Positions 1 through 7,852 of a stretch of 36,433 nucleotides of DNA are shown here, one piece after another. Position 1 is the stretch's first letter. The number at the start of each line of letters is the position of its first letter. Origin of the DNA: a bacterium (GTDB lineage: Bacteria > Bacillota > Limnochordia > DTU080 > RSA5); the NCBI GenBank assembly GCA_002919195.1, contig PKEU01000051.1, positions 1 to 36,433 of the forward strand, read 5' to 3'. The position numbers were made by a program, and so were the translations under genes. The notes beneath the pieces are model-generated. The model ran no database searches. It had not been told where the DNA came from and saw nothing but the letters and a program-made list of their open reading frames with translations.

Positions 1-972
1 GAAGTCGATGCGGGCGCTGCCCCACTCAGGGTGACGGATGGCGCCGCTTGGTCCGTAGTGCTCGTGATCGTAATGGGTGAGGGCCCGCTCGATGGCCGCT
101 AGAGGCTGGGGCAGGTACCCTTCCGCCGAGAGCAGGCGGGCCGCTTCTTCGCGATTTTCCCTCATCCAAAGCTGCGCTTTGACCAGCGCGTTGATGACGC
201 TCTGGGCCCATGCCGGCCGCCGCTCGAGGTCGTCCTCCTTCATCACGACGACACAGCAGGCATGCCTCAGCCAGACATCCCCCGTAAAGCGCAGGATCTT
301 GCCGACTTCCATCACCTCGGCGGCCGCGTTAAAGGGCTCTGCTACGATGTACCCGGCGATCGAACCGTTGGCCAGGGCCGCGGGCATATCGGACGGGGCC
401 ATGACGACCAACCGGACCTCGTCGGCCGCCAAGCGCTCCCCCGTGTGCTCTGCCGGCCGCAGCCCGTGATGGCGGAGCAGCTGCTGCAGCACCACGTTGT
501 GGATCGAGTACCAGTAGGGGATCGCGACCGTTTGGCCCGCAAGGTCCAAGACGCGGTCGATGCCGGGGTGGACGGTGAACGCCGAGCCGTCGGTATGATT
601 CCAAGCCACGATGCGCACGGGAACCTCCTGGGCAAACCGCATCCAGACGGCCGTCGGCATCAGGACGTGGATCACGTCGACCTGCCCGGCGACAAAGGCC
701 TCGACGATCTGCGACCAGCCGCGAAAAAGGTAGGGCCGCTCCGCCTCCACACCTTCGGCCTCATAAAACCCCTTGGCGTGAGCGATCAAGAGAGGGCTTG
801 CGTCGGTGATGGGCAGGTACCCGGTCTTGAGGGGTTTTGCCGCGCTGGAGCGAGCCTGGGTCGAAGCCTGTTGGGACCGGGCACCGCACCCGCTCAACGC
901 AGCACCCAGCAAGAGCCCGCTCGCGCTGAGGCCCAAGAAGCGGAGGAACTCCCTGCGGCTCCACTCCCTCAT
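1..972 (-). CDS. ABC transporter substrate-binding lipoprotein, SsuA/TauA/NMT1-like (partial)
   Basis: The ORF track misses this gene because it runs off the left edge without a stop. I read 324 codons from the ATG at 972. The protein opens with a twin-arginine-like stretch (SRREFLRFLG), a hydrophobic core and a lipobox (LSGC), so it is probably an exported lipoprotein. The mature part begins KTGYLPITDASPLL and continues with 'VEAFVAGQVDV' and 'LANGSIAGYIVAEPFNAA', typical of the NMT1/SsuA/TauA binding-protein fold for sulfonates, nitrate or thiamine precursors. Its ATG overlaps the ATPase stop (ATGA), so the genes are translationally coupled. The cognate permease is absent here and probably lies beyond the left edge. 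The substrate is unknown; an organosulfur compound is an inference from the neighbours. Confidence 0.88.
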   Translation of the reverse strand, partial: MREWSRREFLRFLGLSASGLLLGAALSGCGARSQQASTQARSSAAKPLKTGYLPITDASPLLIAHAKGFYEAEGVEAERPYLFRGWSQIVEAFVAGQVDVIHVLMPTAVWMRFAQEVPVRIVAWNHTDGSAFTVHPGIDRVLDLAGQTVAIPYWYSIHNVVLQQLLRHHGLRPAEHTGERLAADEVRLVVMAPSDMPAALANGSIAGYIVAEPFNAAAEVMEVGKILRFTGDVWLRHACCVVVMKEDDLERRPAWAQSVINALVKAQLWMRENREEAARLLSAEGYLPQPLAAIERALTHYDHEHYGPSGAIRHPEWGSARIDF

Positions 973-1754
973 GAGACCAACGCCCCTCTCAAGCCGCCCG
1001 TCGCGGCAAGGTCCTTCAAGATGCTGCTTTTCAACTCCCAAAACTCAAGGGGCGGGCTTGAAAGATCCACCGGCTCGGCTGCACCCGCCGGCCGGGGAAC
1101 GTCGTACAAACGGCAAATCCGGCCGGGCCGCCCGGTCATCACGGCCACCCGGTCTCCCATGACCAGCGCCTCGTCCAGGTCGTGGGTGACAAAGAGCGCC
1201 CCGGTCCCATCCTCTTTGAGCATGCGAAAGAGCCACCCCTGGAGCTCCATCCGGCGGAGGGCGTCCAACGAGGCAAAGGGCTCGTCAAAGAGGATCAAGG
1301 CCGGACGCTGTAGGAGAGTGCGGGCCAACGCCGCCCGCTGGGCCATACCCCCGGAAACCTGGGACGGGTAAGCGCTGGCAAAACCGTCGAGGCCGACCCG
1401 GAAAAGGAGCTCGTCGACCCGGTGAGGATCCACAAGACCCCGGTGGGCCGAAAACCGCGCGGCCAGCGCGGCGTTTTCGCGGATGGTGAGCCACGGCAAA
1501 AGGCGCGCCTCTTGAAACACCACGCCGATCCGGGGATTGGGACCTTTGACGGGTTGTCCTTGAAACCGCACCTCGCCGCGGGTTAAAGGTTCGAGGCCCG
1601 CCACCGCTTTCAACAAGGATGATTTGCCGCAACCGCTCGGCCCCACGATCGAGACGATCTCGCCAGGATCAAGTTTAAGGTCAACGCCGTCAAAAGCCGT
1701 CACGATCCTGCCATCGAGGACATAATCCTTGCCGGCGCCCAAGATCTCGATCAC
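969..1754 (-). CDS. ABC transporter ATP-binding protein, SsuB/TauB-like
   Basis: A complete 261-residue nucleotide-binding subunit that would power import by the adjacent binding protein and an unseen permease. Walker A is GPSGCGKSS (about residues 39-47), the Q-loop region is VFQEARLLPW, the signature is VSGGMAQR, Walker B is LILFDEPFASLDAL and the H-loop is FVTHDLDEA. Length and motifs fit the nitrate/sulfonate/taurine (SsuB/TauB) group. The start is GTG, overlapping the stop of the upstream flavoprotein as GTGA; the stop overlaps the lipoprotein ATG. This tight coupling makes the genes one transcript with the DUF4242 gene at its head. Substrate cannot be read from an ATPase. Confidence 0.92.
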   Translation of the reverse strand: MIEILGAGKDYVLDGRIVTAFDGVDLKLDPGEIVSIVGPSGCGKSSLLKAVAGLEPLTRGEVRFQGQPVKGPNPRIGVVFQEARLLPWLTIRENAALAARFSAHRGLVDPHRVDELLFRVGLDGFASAYPSQVSGGMAQRAALARTLLQRPALILFDEPFASLDALRRMELQGWLFRMLKEDGTGALFVTHDLDEALVMGDRVAVMTGRPGRICRLYDVPRPAGAAEPVDLSSPPLEFWELKSSILKDLAATGGLRGALVS

Positions 1755-2917
1755 AGGGCATCCCCTCCGCCCGAAAGGTGCGCTCCCGCCTCGATCGCTT
1801 GATCCTTTTCATACTGGGCGAGTTCCAACCGGAGTTGGGCCAGGCTCGGGCTTTGCACTGGGAAAAAGGCCGCCTCGCGCAGGCGGCGGGCTGTGTCGCT
1901 GTCGGAGAGGTACCCGGCGCCCCCGGCCGTCTCCAGTTCGAGCCAGGCGGCTTGCACCGCGAGCTCCGCCAGCTCCTTTCGCACCTTGAGCGCCCGGTAC
2001 ATTTCGGGGCGCTCCCAGCGGGAGGTTTCTTGGGCCAGGGTCCTGAGCTCTCCCACGAGGCGATCGAGCGCTCGCGCAAGGCGCGCCACCTCCGCTTTGA
2101 GGACGAGGCGAGGGCCCATGGCTTTGGCGGCGGCGCTTTCCAGGGCGCTTTCCGCCAGCCCCCACGCCAGCGCTGATTGCAGCACGAGAAAGACGGGCCG
2201 CACCTTGGCCAAAAACGCCCCTCCGTCGTGGGAGATCACCCAGCGGGTGTCAAGGGCCACCTCATCCAACACCAGCGAGGCCGAAGCAGTGCCTTCAAGG
2301 CCAAAGAGAGGAAAACGCGGGCCAGAGAGCACGCCTTGCGCGTCGCCGGGGACCGCGAACAGCATGATCCGCTCTCCAAAACCTTCTCCTGCGCCGGCCA
2401 AGGTCCGGGCAGCCACCGCCACGACGAAGCGCCGGTCTACCAGATTGGAAACCCAGGGGAGCTTGCCCGACAAGACATAACCTTTCGCGAACCGCCGTGC
2501 CGACACCCGGAGCTCCTCCAAAAAAGCCGCGTGCTTCATCGCGTTAGCGAGCCCCGTGGCGCCAAAGCGCTGGAGGCGCAAGAGCTCTGGCAGCACCTGC
2601 TCAATCAGATAGGGATTGCCGCTGGTGACGACGTACTCTACAAACATGCGGTGGCACCACAGGACGAACGCGGAGGTCAAGCAGCTGCCGGCTACGGTCG
2701 CGATCACTTCGGCCATCTCCGCGAGCGTGCCGCCGTCACCCCCCAGCGCTTGAGGCACCCCTTTCGCGAGCAGGCCTCGCTCCGCCAGCATGCCAAGACC
2801 CTCTTGGGCAGACACCTGGCAGCGGTCGACCGACGGCGCGCGGGCCGCAAACCAACCGGCGATGTCGAGCCGCTCCTCGTGGGGGATGAGCCACCCTTTC
2901 CTTTGGTCCGCGCTCAC
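1751..2917 (-). CDS. acyl-CoA dehydrogenase-superfamily flavoprotein (SfnB/DszC-like)
   Basis: A 388-residue protein with the acyl-CoA dehydrogenase fold: an N-terminal helical part (GLGMLAERGLLAKGVPQALGG), a middle beta domain (GYVLSGKLPWVSNLVDRRFVV), and a C-terminal helical domain ending in a typical 'GGAGYLSDSDTARRLREAAFFPVQSPS' type segment. Members next to SsuABC-type importers, such as SfnB and DszC relatives, are flavin monooxygenases or desulfurising enzymes rather than beta-oxidation enzymes; that role is inferred from context. The start GTG lies just after the DUF4242 stop and has only a weak ribosome site, suggesting coupling. I cannot identify the catalytic base with confidence, which also argues against an ordinary acyl-CoA dehydrogenase. 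Confidence 0.8.
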   Translation of the reverse strand: MSADQRKGWLIPHEERLDIAGWFAARAPSVDRCQVSAQEGLGMLAERGLLAKGVPQALGGDGGTLAEMAEVIATVAGSCLTSAFVLWCHRMFVEYVVTSGNPYLIEQVLPELLRLQRFGATGLANAMKHAAFLEELRVSARRFAKGYVLSGKLPWVSNLVDRRFVVAVAARTLAGAGEGFGERIMLFAVPGDAQGVLSGPRFPLFGLEGTASASLVLDEVALDTRWVISHDGGAFLAKVRPVFLVLQSALAWGLAESALESAAAKAMGPRLVLKAEVARLARALDRLVGELRTLAQETSRWERPEMYRALKVRKELAELAVQAAWLELETAGGAGYLSDSDTARRLREAAFFPVQSPSLAQLRLELAQYEKDQAIEAGAHLSGGGDAL

Positions 2918-2919
2918 CT

Positions 2920-3447
2920 TTACGCACCCACTTGCTTGACGGTGGTCAGGGAGTCGATGGGCGCTTCCACCAGCTCCCGCGCCTTTTTCACCAGCTCCTC
3001 ACTGGGCGATTGGTAAAAGCAGAGGCACTTGCTCATATCCGTGCAGACGTACGTCCGTTCAAATTGCACCTCAGGGAGCTCGGCGTAACGGACCGACTTC
3101 TCTTTCTTGCGCTGGAGGTATTGCTCCATGGTCAGGTTGGCAGGAAGGTTCCACTCTACCAGGTAGTTGGCGGCGCCCGCTTTACCCTTCACCTCATCCA
3201 GCTCCGCCCCGACGAGACGCACCTCCTTGACCTGACTTGCGGTAAGCCCGGCTGCTTGCAGGGCCGCTCTCAACTGATCCGCTCCGTCCGCCTGCGCCAC
3301 GAGAAAGGCCCTGCCGGCCTCGATGCCGATCTGAGCTTCGACCAGCTCACCCCCTGCGCCCAAAGCGCTCGCGATCGTTTGCAGCGCCGCCTCGATTTCC
3401 GCTTCACTGCGCCCCTCGAGGGGCACCTCTGCGAGATAAAGTGACAT
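2920..3447 (-). CDS. DUF4242 (SCO4226-like) small protein
   Basis: A 175-residue protein whose C-terminal half carries the DUF4242 pattern: YLVEWNLPANLTMEQYL, then YVCTDMSKCLCFYQSPSEE and a helix KKARELVEAP. The N-terminal half (SLYLAEVPLEGRSEAEIEAAL) looks like a degenerate second copy of the same ferredoxin-like fold. SCO4226, the studied relative, binds nickel; whether this one does is unknown. It has the best ribosome site in the operon (GAGGAGGA, 7 bases before ATG) and a sigma-A-like promoter upstream, so it is the leader gene of the four-gene operon. Its conserved cysteines (CTDMSKCLC) could bind a metal. Function with the flavoprotein and importer is unexplored as far as I know. Confidence 0.82.
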   Translation of the reverse strand: MSLYLAEVPLEGRSEAEIEAALQTIASALGAGGELVEAQIGIEAGRAFLVAQADGADQLRAALQAAGLTASQVKEVRLVGAELDEVKGKAGAANYLVEWNLPANLTMEQYLQRKKEKSVRYAELPEVQFERTYVCTDMSKCLCFYQSPSEELVKKARELVEAPIDSLTTVKQVGA

Positions 3448-3521
3448 GGGCCATCCTCCTCGTAGATCCCTGTTTTATGTCGACTTTACCGATGGGAAAT
3501 CATCGCTTTGATCGTAGCCTT

Positions 3522-3551
3522 AATTTACCAAATCGCACCCGCGAAAGTCAA
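3522..3551 (-). promoter_or_regulatory. sigma-A-type promoter of the DUF4242 operon
   Basis: Reading the minus strand, TTGACT and TAAATT are separated by 18 bases, about 75 bases upstream of the DUF4242 ATG. It is divergent from the TetR promoter. No SAM riboswitch (S-box) core was seen in the leader. Confidence 0.55.
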
Positions 3552-3634
3552 CAAAAGAATATGGGTTTACTGGGAATTACAGAATTGGAAAGCCAGGTTT
3601 TCGCCGAGCCGGAGTGCACTGACCCAGGCACGCC

Positions 3635-3662
3635 TTGACAGCCTTAGCGCGGATGTGATAAG
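3635..3662 (+). promoter_or_regulatory. promoter of the tandem-HTH TetR gene
   Basis: TTGACA is followed after 16 bases by GATAAG. The palindrome at 3665-3680 begins two bases after the -10, where a bound repressor would block the start site. Confidence 0.5.
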
Positions 3663-3664
3663 AG

Positions 3665-3680
3665 CCTACTCAAGAGTATG
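3665..3680. promoter_or_regulatory. operator palindrome upstream of tetR (copy 1)
   Basis: CCTACTCAAGAGTATG holds inverted arms TACTC/GAGTA around a 2-base centre. Almost the same sequence, followed by a similar flank (CTATCGCG versus CTAATCGCG), recurs at 4537-4552. Two copies before neighbouring genes beside a TetR gene make it the likely operator; binding is inferred. Confidence 0.7.
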
Positions 3681-3720
3681 TCTATCGCGCAAGCGAGCCA
3701 CTTCCGGGAGGGGACAGACA

Positions 3721-4500
3721 ATGGGCACCCGGAGGAAAATCGTCGAGGCGATACGCGCCTTGGCGCAAACAAAGGCGCCGGAGGAGCTGACGTTTGCCGA
3801 CGTCGCCCGTTTGGCGGGCGTCCACTGGACGACCGTCCGGAGGCACGTGGGAAGCCGGGAGGCTTTGAGGAAACTCGCCTCCGAGAGTCAGCCTCCCCGT
3901 GGAACGGAACACCTTGACACGCGGGCGCGGCTCCTTTTGGCCGCGGCTCGCCTTACGGAAAAGAAAGGTTTTCAGACGACGAGCCTCGACGAGGTGGCAG
4001 CGGAAGCTGGCTTGACCAAAGGCGCGATCTACTGGCACTTCGCCAGCAAGCACGATCTTCTCTTGGAGTTGATGCACCAGACGATCCGCCAAGAGATGCA
4101 AGGCCGGCCCAGCGAGGTCTCAGCGATCATGGCCGCAGACGACCCCGTTCAAGCGCTCGCGGCTTGGTTGGAAAAGGAGCTCCCCGATCAGGATTCGCCG
4201 GCGGCGATAGCGGCCTTGTTTGTCGAGTGCAGCGTCCACCCGGATTCCCAGGTGCGTGAGAAGCTACGGGAGATCGTGCGCGAGGTCATCCAGCAGACGA
4301 CAGAGCTCGTCCAAGCCTTGCAAGCCCGGGGCGATATCACCGGCCTCGATCCCCGGGTCGTCTCCGTCTACCTGCAAGCGGTGTTAAACGGGCTGATGCT
4401 CAACTGGCTGATCGATCCGGAGAGGATACGGCCGGCGCTTTGGTCTCGCCAGCTCGCTGAGCTTATCCTCTACGGCTTACAGCCGGGTGGGCGCAAGTAA
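3721..4500 (+). CDS. TetR/AcrR-family regulator with two tandem HTH domains
   Basis: I place the start at ATG 3721 behind GGGAGGGGA, not at the track's 3508; the earlier region contains the promoter and operator. The 259-residue protein has two TetR_N-like DNA-binding segments. The first (about 5-53) is IVEAIRALAQ..LTFADVARLAGVHWTTVRRHVGSREAL. The second (about 68-118) is the canonical LLLAAARLTEKKGF..SLDEVAAEAGLTKGAIYWHFASK. Residues 120-259 are the helical ligand-binding and dimerisation domain. An ordinary TetR has one HTH in about 190-220 residues, so this is a genuine domain addition. Paired palindromes before its own gene and before the hydrolase point to autoregulation and control of the downstream genes. 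The ligand is unknown. Confidence 0.88.
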   Translation: MGTRRKIVEAIRALAQTKAPEELTFADVARLAGVHWTTVRRHVGSREALRKLASESQPPRGTEHLDTRARLLLAAARLTEKKGFQTTSLDEVAAEAGLTKGAIYWHFASKHDLLLELMHQTIRQEMQGRPSEVSAIMAADDPVQALAAWLEKELPDQDSPAAIAALFVECSVHPDSQVREKLREIVREVIQQTTELVQALQARGDITGLDPRVVSVYLQAVLNGLMLNWLIDPERIRPALWSRQLAELILYGLQPGGRK

Positions 4501-4526
4501 ATAACCCGGAAGGCGCGCTCTCTTTT

Positions 4527-4554
4527 TTGCCCACGACATACTCTCGAGTATGCT
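4527..4554 (+). promoter_or_regulatory. promoter of the alpha/beta hydrolase gene
   Basis: TTGCCC and TATGCT are separated by 16 bases, and the operator palindrome at 4537-4552 fills the spacer and overlaps the -10. This is a moderate sigma-A match; the geometry suits repression by steric block. Confidence 0.4.
4537..4552. promoter_or_regulatory. operator palindrome upstream of the hydrolase (copy 2)
   Basis: CATACTC-TC-GAGTATG is a perfect inverted repeat with 7-base arms and a 2-base centre. It matches the palindrome upstream of tetR in 13 of 16 positions. The better symmetry here suggests this is the stronger site. Confidence 0.75.
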
Positions 4555-4600
4555 AATCGCGTATCCACTGAGTCCATCCGTGTTCAAGGAGGTTTTTCCG

Positions 4601-5584
4601 ATGCGCATCGCACTCGGCGTCGCCGCATGGGTACTGATCGCCGCTGGCCTACTCACCCTCTATTCGCACTGGCGTGTCCGGCAGTGGGAGAATGCATCTA
4701 GGCCGGCCGGAAAGATGGTCCAAGTAGGCGACCTCTCCCTCCACTACATTGAGGAGGGCCAGGGCCAACCCGTGGTCTTTCTTCACGGAGGGATCTTGTC
4801 CAGTATCGACTTTGCCCAGGCGGTCGACATCGCCGCACGGCGGGGATATCGGGCCATCGCCTTTGACCGGCCGGGCTACGGCCACAGCCAGCGCCCCGCC
4901 GCGCCGGCGACGCCCATAGTACAGGCCCGCCTGCTGCGCCAGGCCCTTGAGGTCTTGGGAGCGGAGCGGCCGATCATCGTCGCTCATTCGTACAGCGGTT
5001 CGCTCGCGATGGCGTACGCTTTGGAGTATCCCCGGGAGCTAGCAGGCCTTGTGCTCGTCAGCGCGGCCGTCTACGGCGGCTCTATGTACCCTGCGGGCTA
5101 CGGCGATCCCCTCTCCCGGTTGGTTGCCGCCCCGATCGCCGGCGACCTTTTCCTCAACACTCTCTTCGTGCCTCTCGCGACGGTGGCCATCCCCAAAATG
5201 GTCGAGCAGACTTTCGCTCCCGATCCGGCGCCCCGGGAGTACGTTGAGAGAGCCCTGGCCTTGTGGGGCCGCCCGGGCCAGTTTAGAGCGAACCGGGAGG
5301 ACATTTTGTACTTCAGTCCCACGATGGACGCGCTAAAGGATCGCTTCCCCCAAATCGAGACTCCTATCGTCTTTATCTACGGCGAGCGCGACCCGTTCGG
5401 CGTCGACCAACACGCCCGAAAGCTCAGCCGCACCCTGTCGCAGGTGAAAACGATCGTCGTGCCGGGCGCAGGCCACATGTTGCCGGTCGTTCATCCCCAA
5501 GCGGTCGTCGACGCGATCGACGAACTCAAGAACGCCGACGCCAACCACGATGAAAGGTCCTGCACTTCTTGTAACGAATCATAG
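4601..5584 (+). CDS. membrane-anchored alpha/beta hydrolase
   Basis: The 327-residue protein starts at ATG 4601 after AAGGAGG; the track's earlier start at 4550 lies within the operator. Residues 1-21 form an uncleaved-looking transmembrane anchor (LGVAAWVLIAAGLLTL), so the enzyme probably sits on the outer face of the membrane. The fold motifs are clear: oxyanion FLHGG (60-64), nucleophile Ser130 in AHSYSG, Asp264 in GERDPF and His292 in GAGHML. This is the complete triad of an esterase, lipase or epoxide/haloalkane-type hydrolase; substrate unknown. It is probably controlled by the adjacent tandem-HTH TetR through the palindrome at 4537. The C-terminus ends in an odd Cys-containing tail (CTSCNES). 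Confidence 0.9.
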   Translation: MRIALGVAAWVLIAAGLLTLYSHWRVRQWENASRPAGKMVQVGDLSLHYIEEGQGQPVVFLHGGILSSIDFAQAVDIAARRGYRAIAFDRPGYGHSQRPAAPATPIVQARLLRQALEVLGAERPIIVAHSYSGSLAMAYALEYPRELAGLVLVSAAVYGGSMYPAGYGDPLSRLVAAPIAGDLFLNTLFVPLATVAIPKMVEQTFAPDPAPREYVERALALWGRPGQFRANREDILYFSPTMDALKDRFPQIETPIVFIYGERDPFGVDQHARKLSRTLSQVKTIVVPGAGHMLPVVHPQAVVDAIDELKNADANHDERSCTSCNES

Positions 5585-5643
5585 AGATCGAATTCATCAA
5601 ATTGTCTCGTCAAGAGCAAGCATCCTTGAAGGAGGTCGCCCCA

Positions 5644-6921
5644 GTGTCAAAGCGCCTTGGCGTAGGCATCATCGGAACCGGGTTTATGACGCGTTTTCAC
5701 GTTCAAAGCTGGAGAGGCGTACGGGACGCCGACATCGTTGCGATCTACAGCCAAAACGCACAGCGGGCCAACGAGGTCGCGGCAATGTGCCGCGAGCTCC
5801 GGGTGGGCGATCCCAAGATCTACCACGACATCCGGAGCATGGTCCAGGACCCCGAGGTGGACGCGATCTGGGTCGTCGGCACCAACGACCGCCGGGTCGA
5901 GATGATCGAGACCATCTGCGAAGAGGTGGCTTCCGGCCGGGCGACGCTGCGGGGGATCGCCTGCGAAAAGCCCTTGGGACGCAACGTGGCCGAAGCCAAA
6001 CGCATCACCGAGTGCGTCGAGCAGGCGGGCCTCCTAAACGGCTATCTCGAAAACCAAGTCTTTTGCCCCGCCTTGGTCAAAGGGCGCGAGATCATCTGGC
6101 GCAGAGGGGCGGCCATCAGCGGGGCGCCGCACCTTGCCCGCTGCGCCGAAGAACATTCGGGCCCTCACCGCCCATGGTTTTGGCAAGGGGCGCTCCAGGG
6201 TGGCGGCGTGCTCAACGATATGATGTGCCACAGCGTGGAGGCAGGCCGGTTTCTCCTCTCCAACCCCGACGTGGGCTATGGCTGGCTCACGCCCAAAGCA
6301 GTGACGGCCCGCATCGCCTCGCTCAAATGGAGCCGGCCCCAATACGCCAAGCGCCTCCGGGAAGAGATGGGACCCGAGGTGGACTACCTCCAACATCCTG
6401 CGGAAGATTACGCGACGGCCGAGATCGTCTACGAGACCCAAGACGGCGACCTCGTGATCGCCCAGGCCAGCACCTCGTGGTCCTTTGTCGGCGCTGGCCT
6501 GCGGCTTACTTATGAAGTCCTCGGCCCCGAGTACTCGCTCTCCGTCAACACCCTCGACAGCGAGTCCAAGGTGTTTTTCAGCCGCCGCATCCAAGGTCCC
6601 GCCGGCGAAGACCTGGTGGAAAAGCAAAACGCCGAACAGGGCCTGATGCCCTTCTTGGCCGACGAAGCCGTCACCTACGGCTACACCGACGAAAACCGCC
6701 ACATGGTCCAGTCCTTTTTGGACGGCACTCCGCCGCGCGAGACGTTTCGCGACGGGCTGTTGGTCACCGAGTTGCTCATGGCCTGTTACCTCTCGGCCGA
6801 AGAAGGGTGCACACTGCAGTTTCCCGTCGCTGGGCTCGAATCGTACGTGCCCCAGGTGGCCCAGGGCACATGGTCGCCCACGTCGCTCGTCAAGGCGGCC
6901 AAGTCCAGCCCTCTTGCATAA
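5644..6921 (+). CDS. Gfo/Idh/MocA-family NAD(P)-dependent oxidoreductase
   Basis: The start is GTG 5644, 8 bases after AAGGAGG, giving 425 residues; the track's TTG at 5602 lacks a ribosome site. The Rossmann fingerprint GVGIIGTGFM is at the N-terminus, the cofactor/substrate motif CEKPLGRN is near residue 110, and the substrate-site segment is GGGVLNDMMCHSVEAGRFLL with the Asp/His pair typical of the family. Such enzymes oxidise or reduce sugars, inositols or related polyols. It is somewhat longer than the usual 330-390 residues. It follows the hydrolase by 59 bases with no obvious promoter of its own, so it may be cotranscribed and under the same TetR. The substrate cannot be told. Confidence 0.9.
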   Translation: MSKRLGVGIIGTGFMTRFHVQSWRGVRDADIVAIYSQNAQRANEVAAMCRELRVGDPKIYHDIRSMVQDPEVDAIWVVGTNDRRVEMIETICEEVASGRATLRGIACEKPLGRNVAEAKRITECVEQAGLLNGYLENQVFCPALVKGREIIWRRGAAISGAPHLARCAEEHSGPHRPWFWQGALQGGGVLNDMMCHSVEAGRFLLSNPDVGYGWLTPKAVTARIASLKWSRPQYAKRLREEMGPEVDYLQHPAEDYATAEIVYETQDGDLVIAQASTSWSFVGAGLRLTYEVLGPEYSLSVNTLDSESKVFFSRRIQGPAGEDLVEKQNAEQGLMPFLADEAVTYGYTDENRHMVQSFLDGTPPRETFRDGLLVTELLMACYLSAEEGCTLQFPVAGLESYVPQVAQGTWSPTSLVKAAKSSPLA

Positions 6922-6941
6922 CTCCTTGCCAAGAAAGAGCC

Positions 6942-6975
6942 GAGCGCCGCAAGGCCCGGTGGGCTTGCGGCGCTC
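6942..6975. terminator. bidirectional hairpin between convergent genes
   Basis: GAGCGCCGCAAG and CTTGCGGCGCTC form a perfect 12-bp stem with a 10-base loop between the oxidoreductase and the convergent SDR gene. An outer TGCCAAG/CTTGGCA pair extends it. No run of T follows on either strand, so it may be a stabilising hairpin or weak terminator. Confidence 0.55.
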
Positions 6976-6994
6976 ACCCTTGGCAGGATGCTTC

Positions 6995-7789
6995 TTAAGG
7001 GGATTTCCGCGGCGTTCCTGAGTAGCGCCGGCGCCCCGCGAGCTGCACTTTGAGCGGGGCCAGCTGGGCGATCCGCCCAAGCCACAGCGTCCTCCGGGGA
7101 AAGATCACGCGGCGCCGCCCCCGCTCGATGCCTCGCCGGATCAAGAAAGCCGCCTCGTCCGGCTCGAGCGCAAAGGGCATCCACTTGTGGCCCGAGGTCA
7201 TCTCGGTGCGGACAAACCCTGGATACACCACGGTGACGAAGATGCCCTCAGCCCGGAGCTCCCGCCCTAGACCTTCGAAATAGCGGCCCATCGCCATCTT
7301 GCTGGAAGCGTACGTGGGGCTTGCGGCCAGCCGAGGTAAGAGAGCGGTGCCGCTAGAGATGGCCGCGACGTGCCCTCGCCCTTGCCGGCGCATCCAGGGT
7401 AAGACAGCCTCCAGCGCGTTGACCGCGCCGAGAAAATTGACGCTGTACACGTGACGGACGGCCTCGGCGTCGGTTTCAGCCGCCCCGTGCATGCCGCGCC
7501 CCGCGTTGGCGATCAGGACGTCCACCGTTCGCCAGTGGGCGACCATCTGCTCCACCGCCCTGTGGACGTCTTGGCGGATGGCGACATCTCCCGGCAAAAC
7601 GAGGGCGCTTCCACCGTCGTGCTCAATCCTGGCGGCGAGGCGCTTAAGGCGGTCAGCGCGCCTTGCAAAGAGCCCTACCCGCGCCCCAAGGCGCGCCAGT
7701 TCCACAGCCAAAGCTTCGCCGATCCCCGACGAGGCGCCGGTGATCAACACGCACTTTCCTTGCCAGAAACTTCGTCCTTGCACGGGCAC
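6995..7789 (-). CDS. short-chain dehydrogenase/reductase (SDR)
   Basis: A 264-residue classical SDR. The cofactor motif TGASSGIG lies at about residues 17-24, the NAG motif is 'LIANAGRG', the catalytic Ser is in ISSGTA, and YASSK gives Tyr-x-x-x-Lys. An Arg-rich patch after the cofactor motif (FARRADRLKRL) suggests NADP(H). The C-terminal 40 residues are basic (RRRVIFPRRTLWLGR) with a hydrophobic stretch, as in DltE-like/YqjQ-like SDRs that act on lipidic substrates at the membrane; this is only a suggestion. The start is GTG with a poor ribosome site, and a second GTG lies two codons on. It is divergent from the BtuF-like gene. Confidence 0.88.
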   Translation of the reverse strand: MPVQGRSFWQGKCVLITGASSGIGEALAVELARLGARVGLFARRADRLKRLAARIEHDGGSALVLPGDVAIRQDVHRAVEQMVAHWRTVDVLIANAGRGMHGAAETDAEAVRHVYSVNFLGAVNALEAVLPWMRRQGRGHVAAISSGTALLPRLAASPTYASSKMAMGRYFEGLGRELRAEGIFVTVVYPGFVRTEMTSGHKWMPFALEPDEAAFLIRRGIERGRRRVIFPRRTLWLGRIAQLAPLKVQLAGRRRYSGTPRKSP

Positions 7790-7814
7790 CGCACCCCGCT
7801 GCTTGATAAGGTCC

Positions 7815-7823
7815 TGTTATAAT
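7815..7823 (+). promoter_or_regulatory. extended -10 promoter for the BtuF-like gene
   Basis: TGTTATAAT is a perfect extended -10 (TGn plus TATAAT). No convincing -35 lies 16-18 bases upstream. It is 30 bases before the ATG. Confidence 0.5.
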
Positions 7824-7852
7824 GACACAAGACCCCGAAAGGTCGTGAGTCG

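Noticed and set aside
262-1371. 369-codon plus-strand ORF at the left edge
   Set aside because: Lies opposite the binding-protein and ATPase genes, which have clear motifs, and its product is basic low-complexity.
3448-3720. SAM riboswitch before the DUF4242 operon
   Set aside because: Looked for because of the possible sulfur role; no S-box core sequence or terminator was visible.
6034-7080. 348-codon minus-strand ORF opposite the Gfo/Idh/MocA gene
   Set aside because: Crosses the hairpin and the SDR stop, has no recognisable domain, and lies opposite a clear enzyme.
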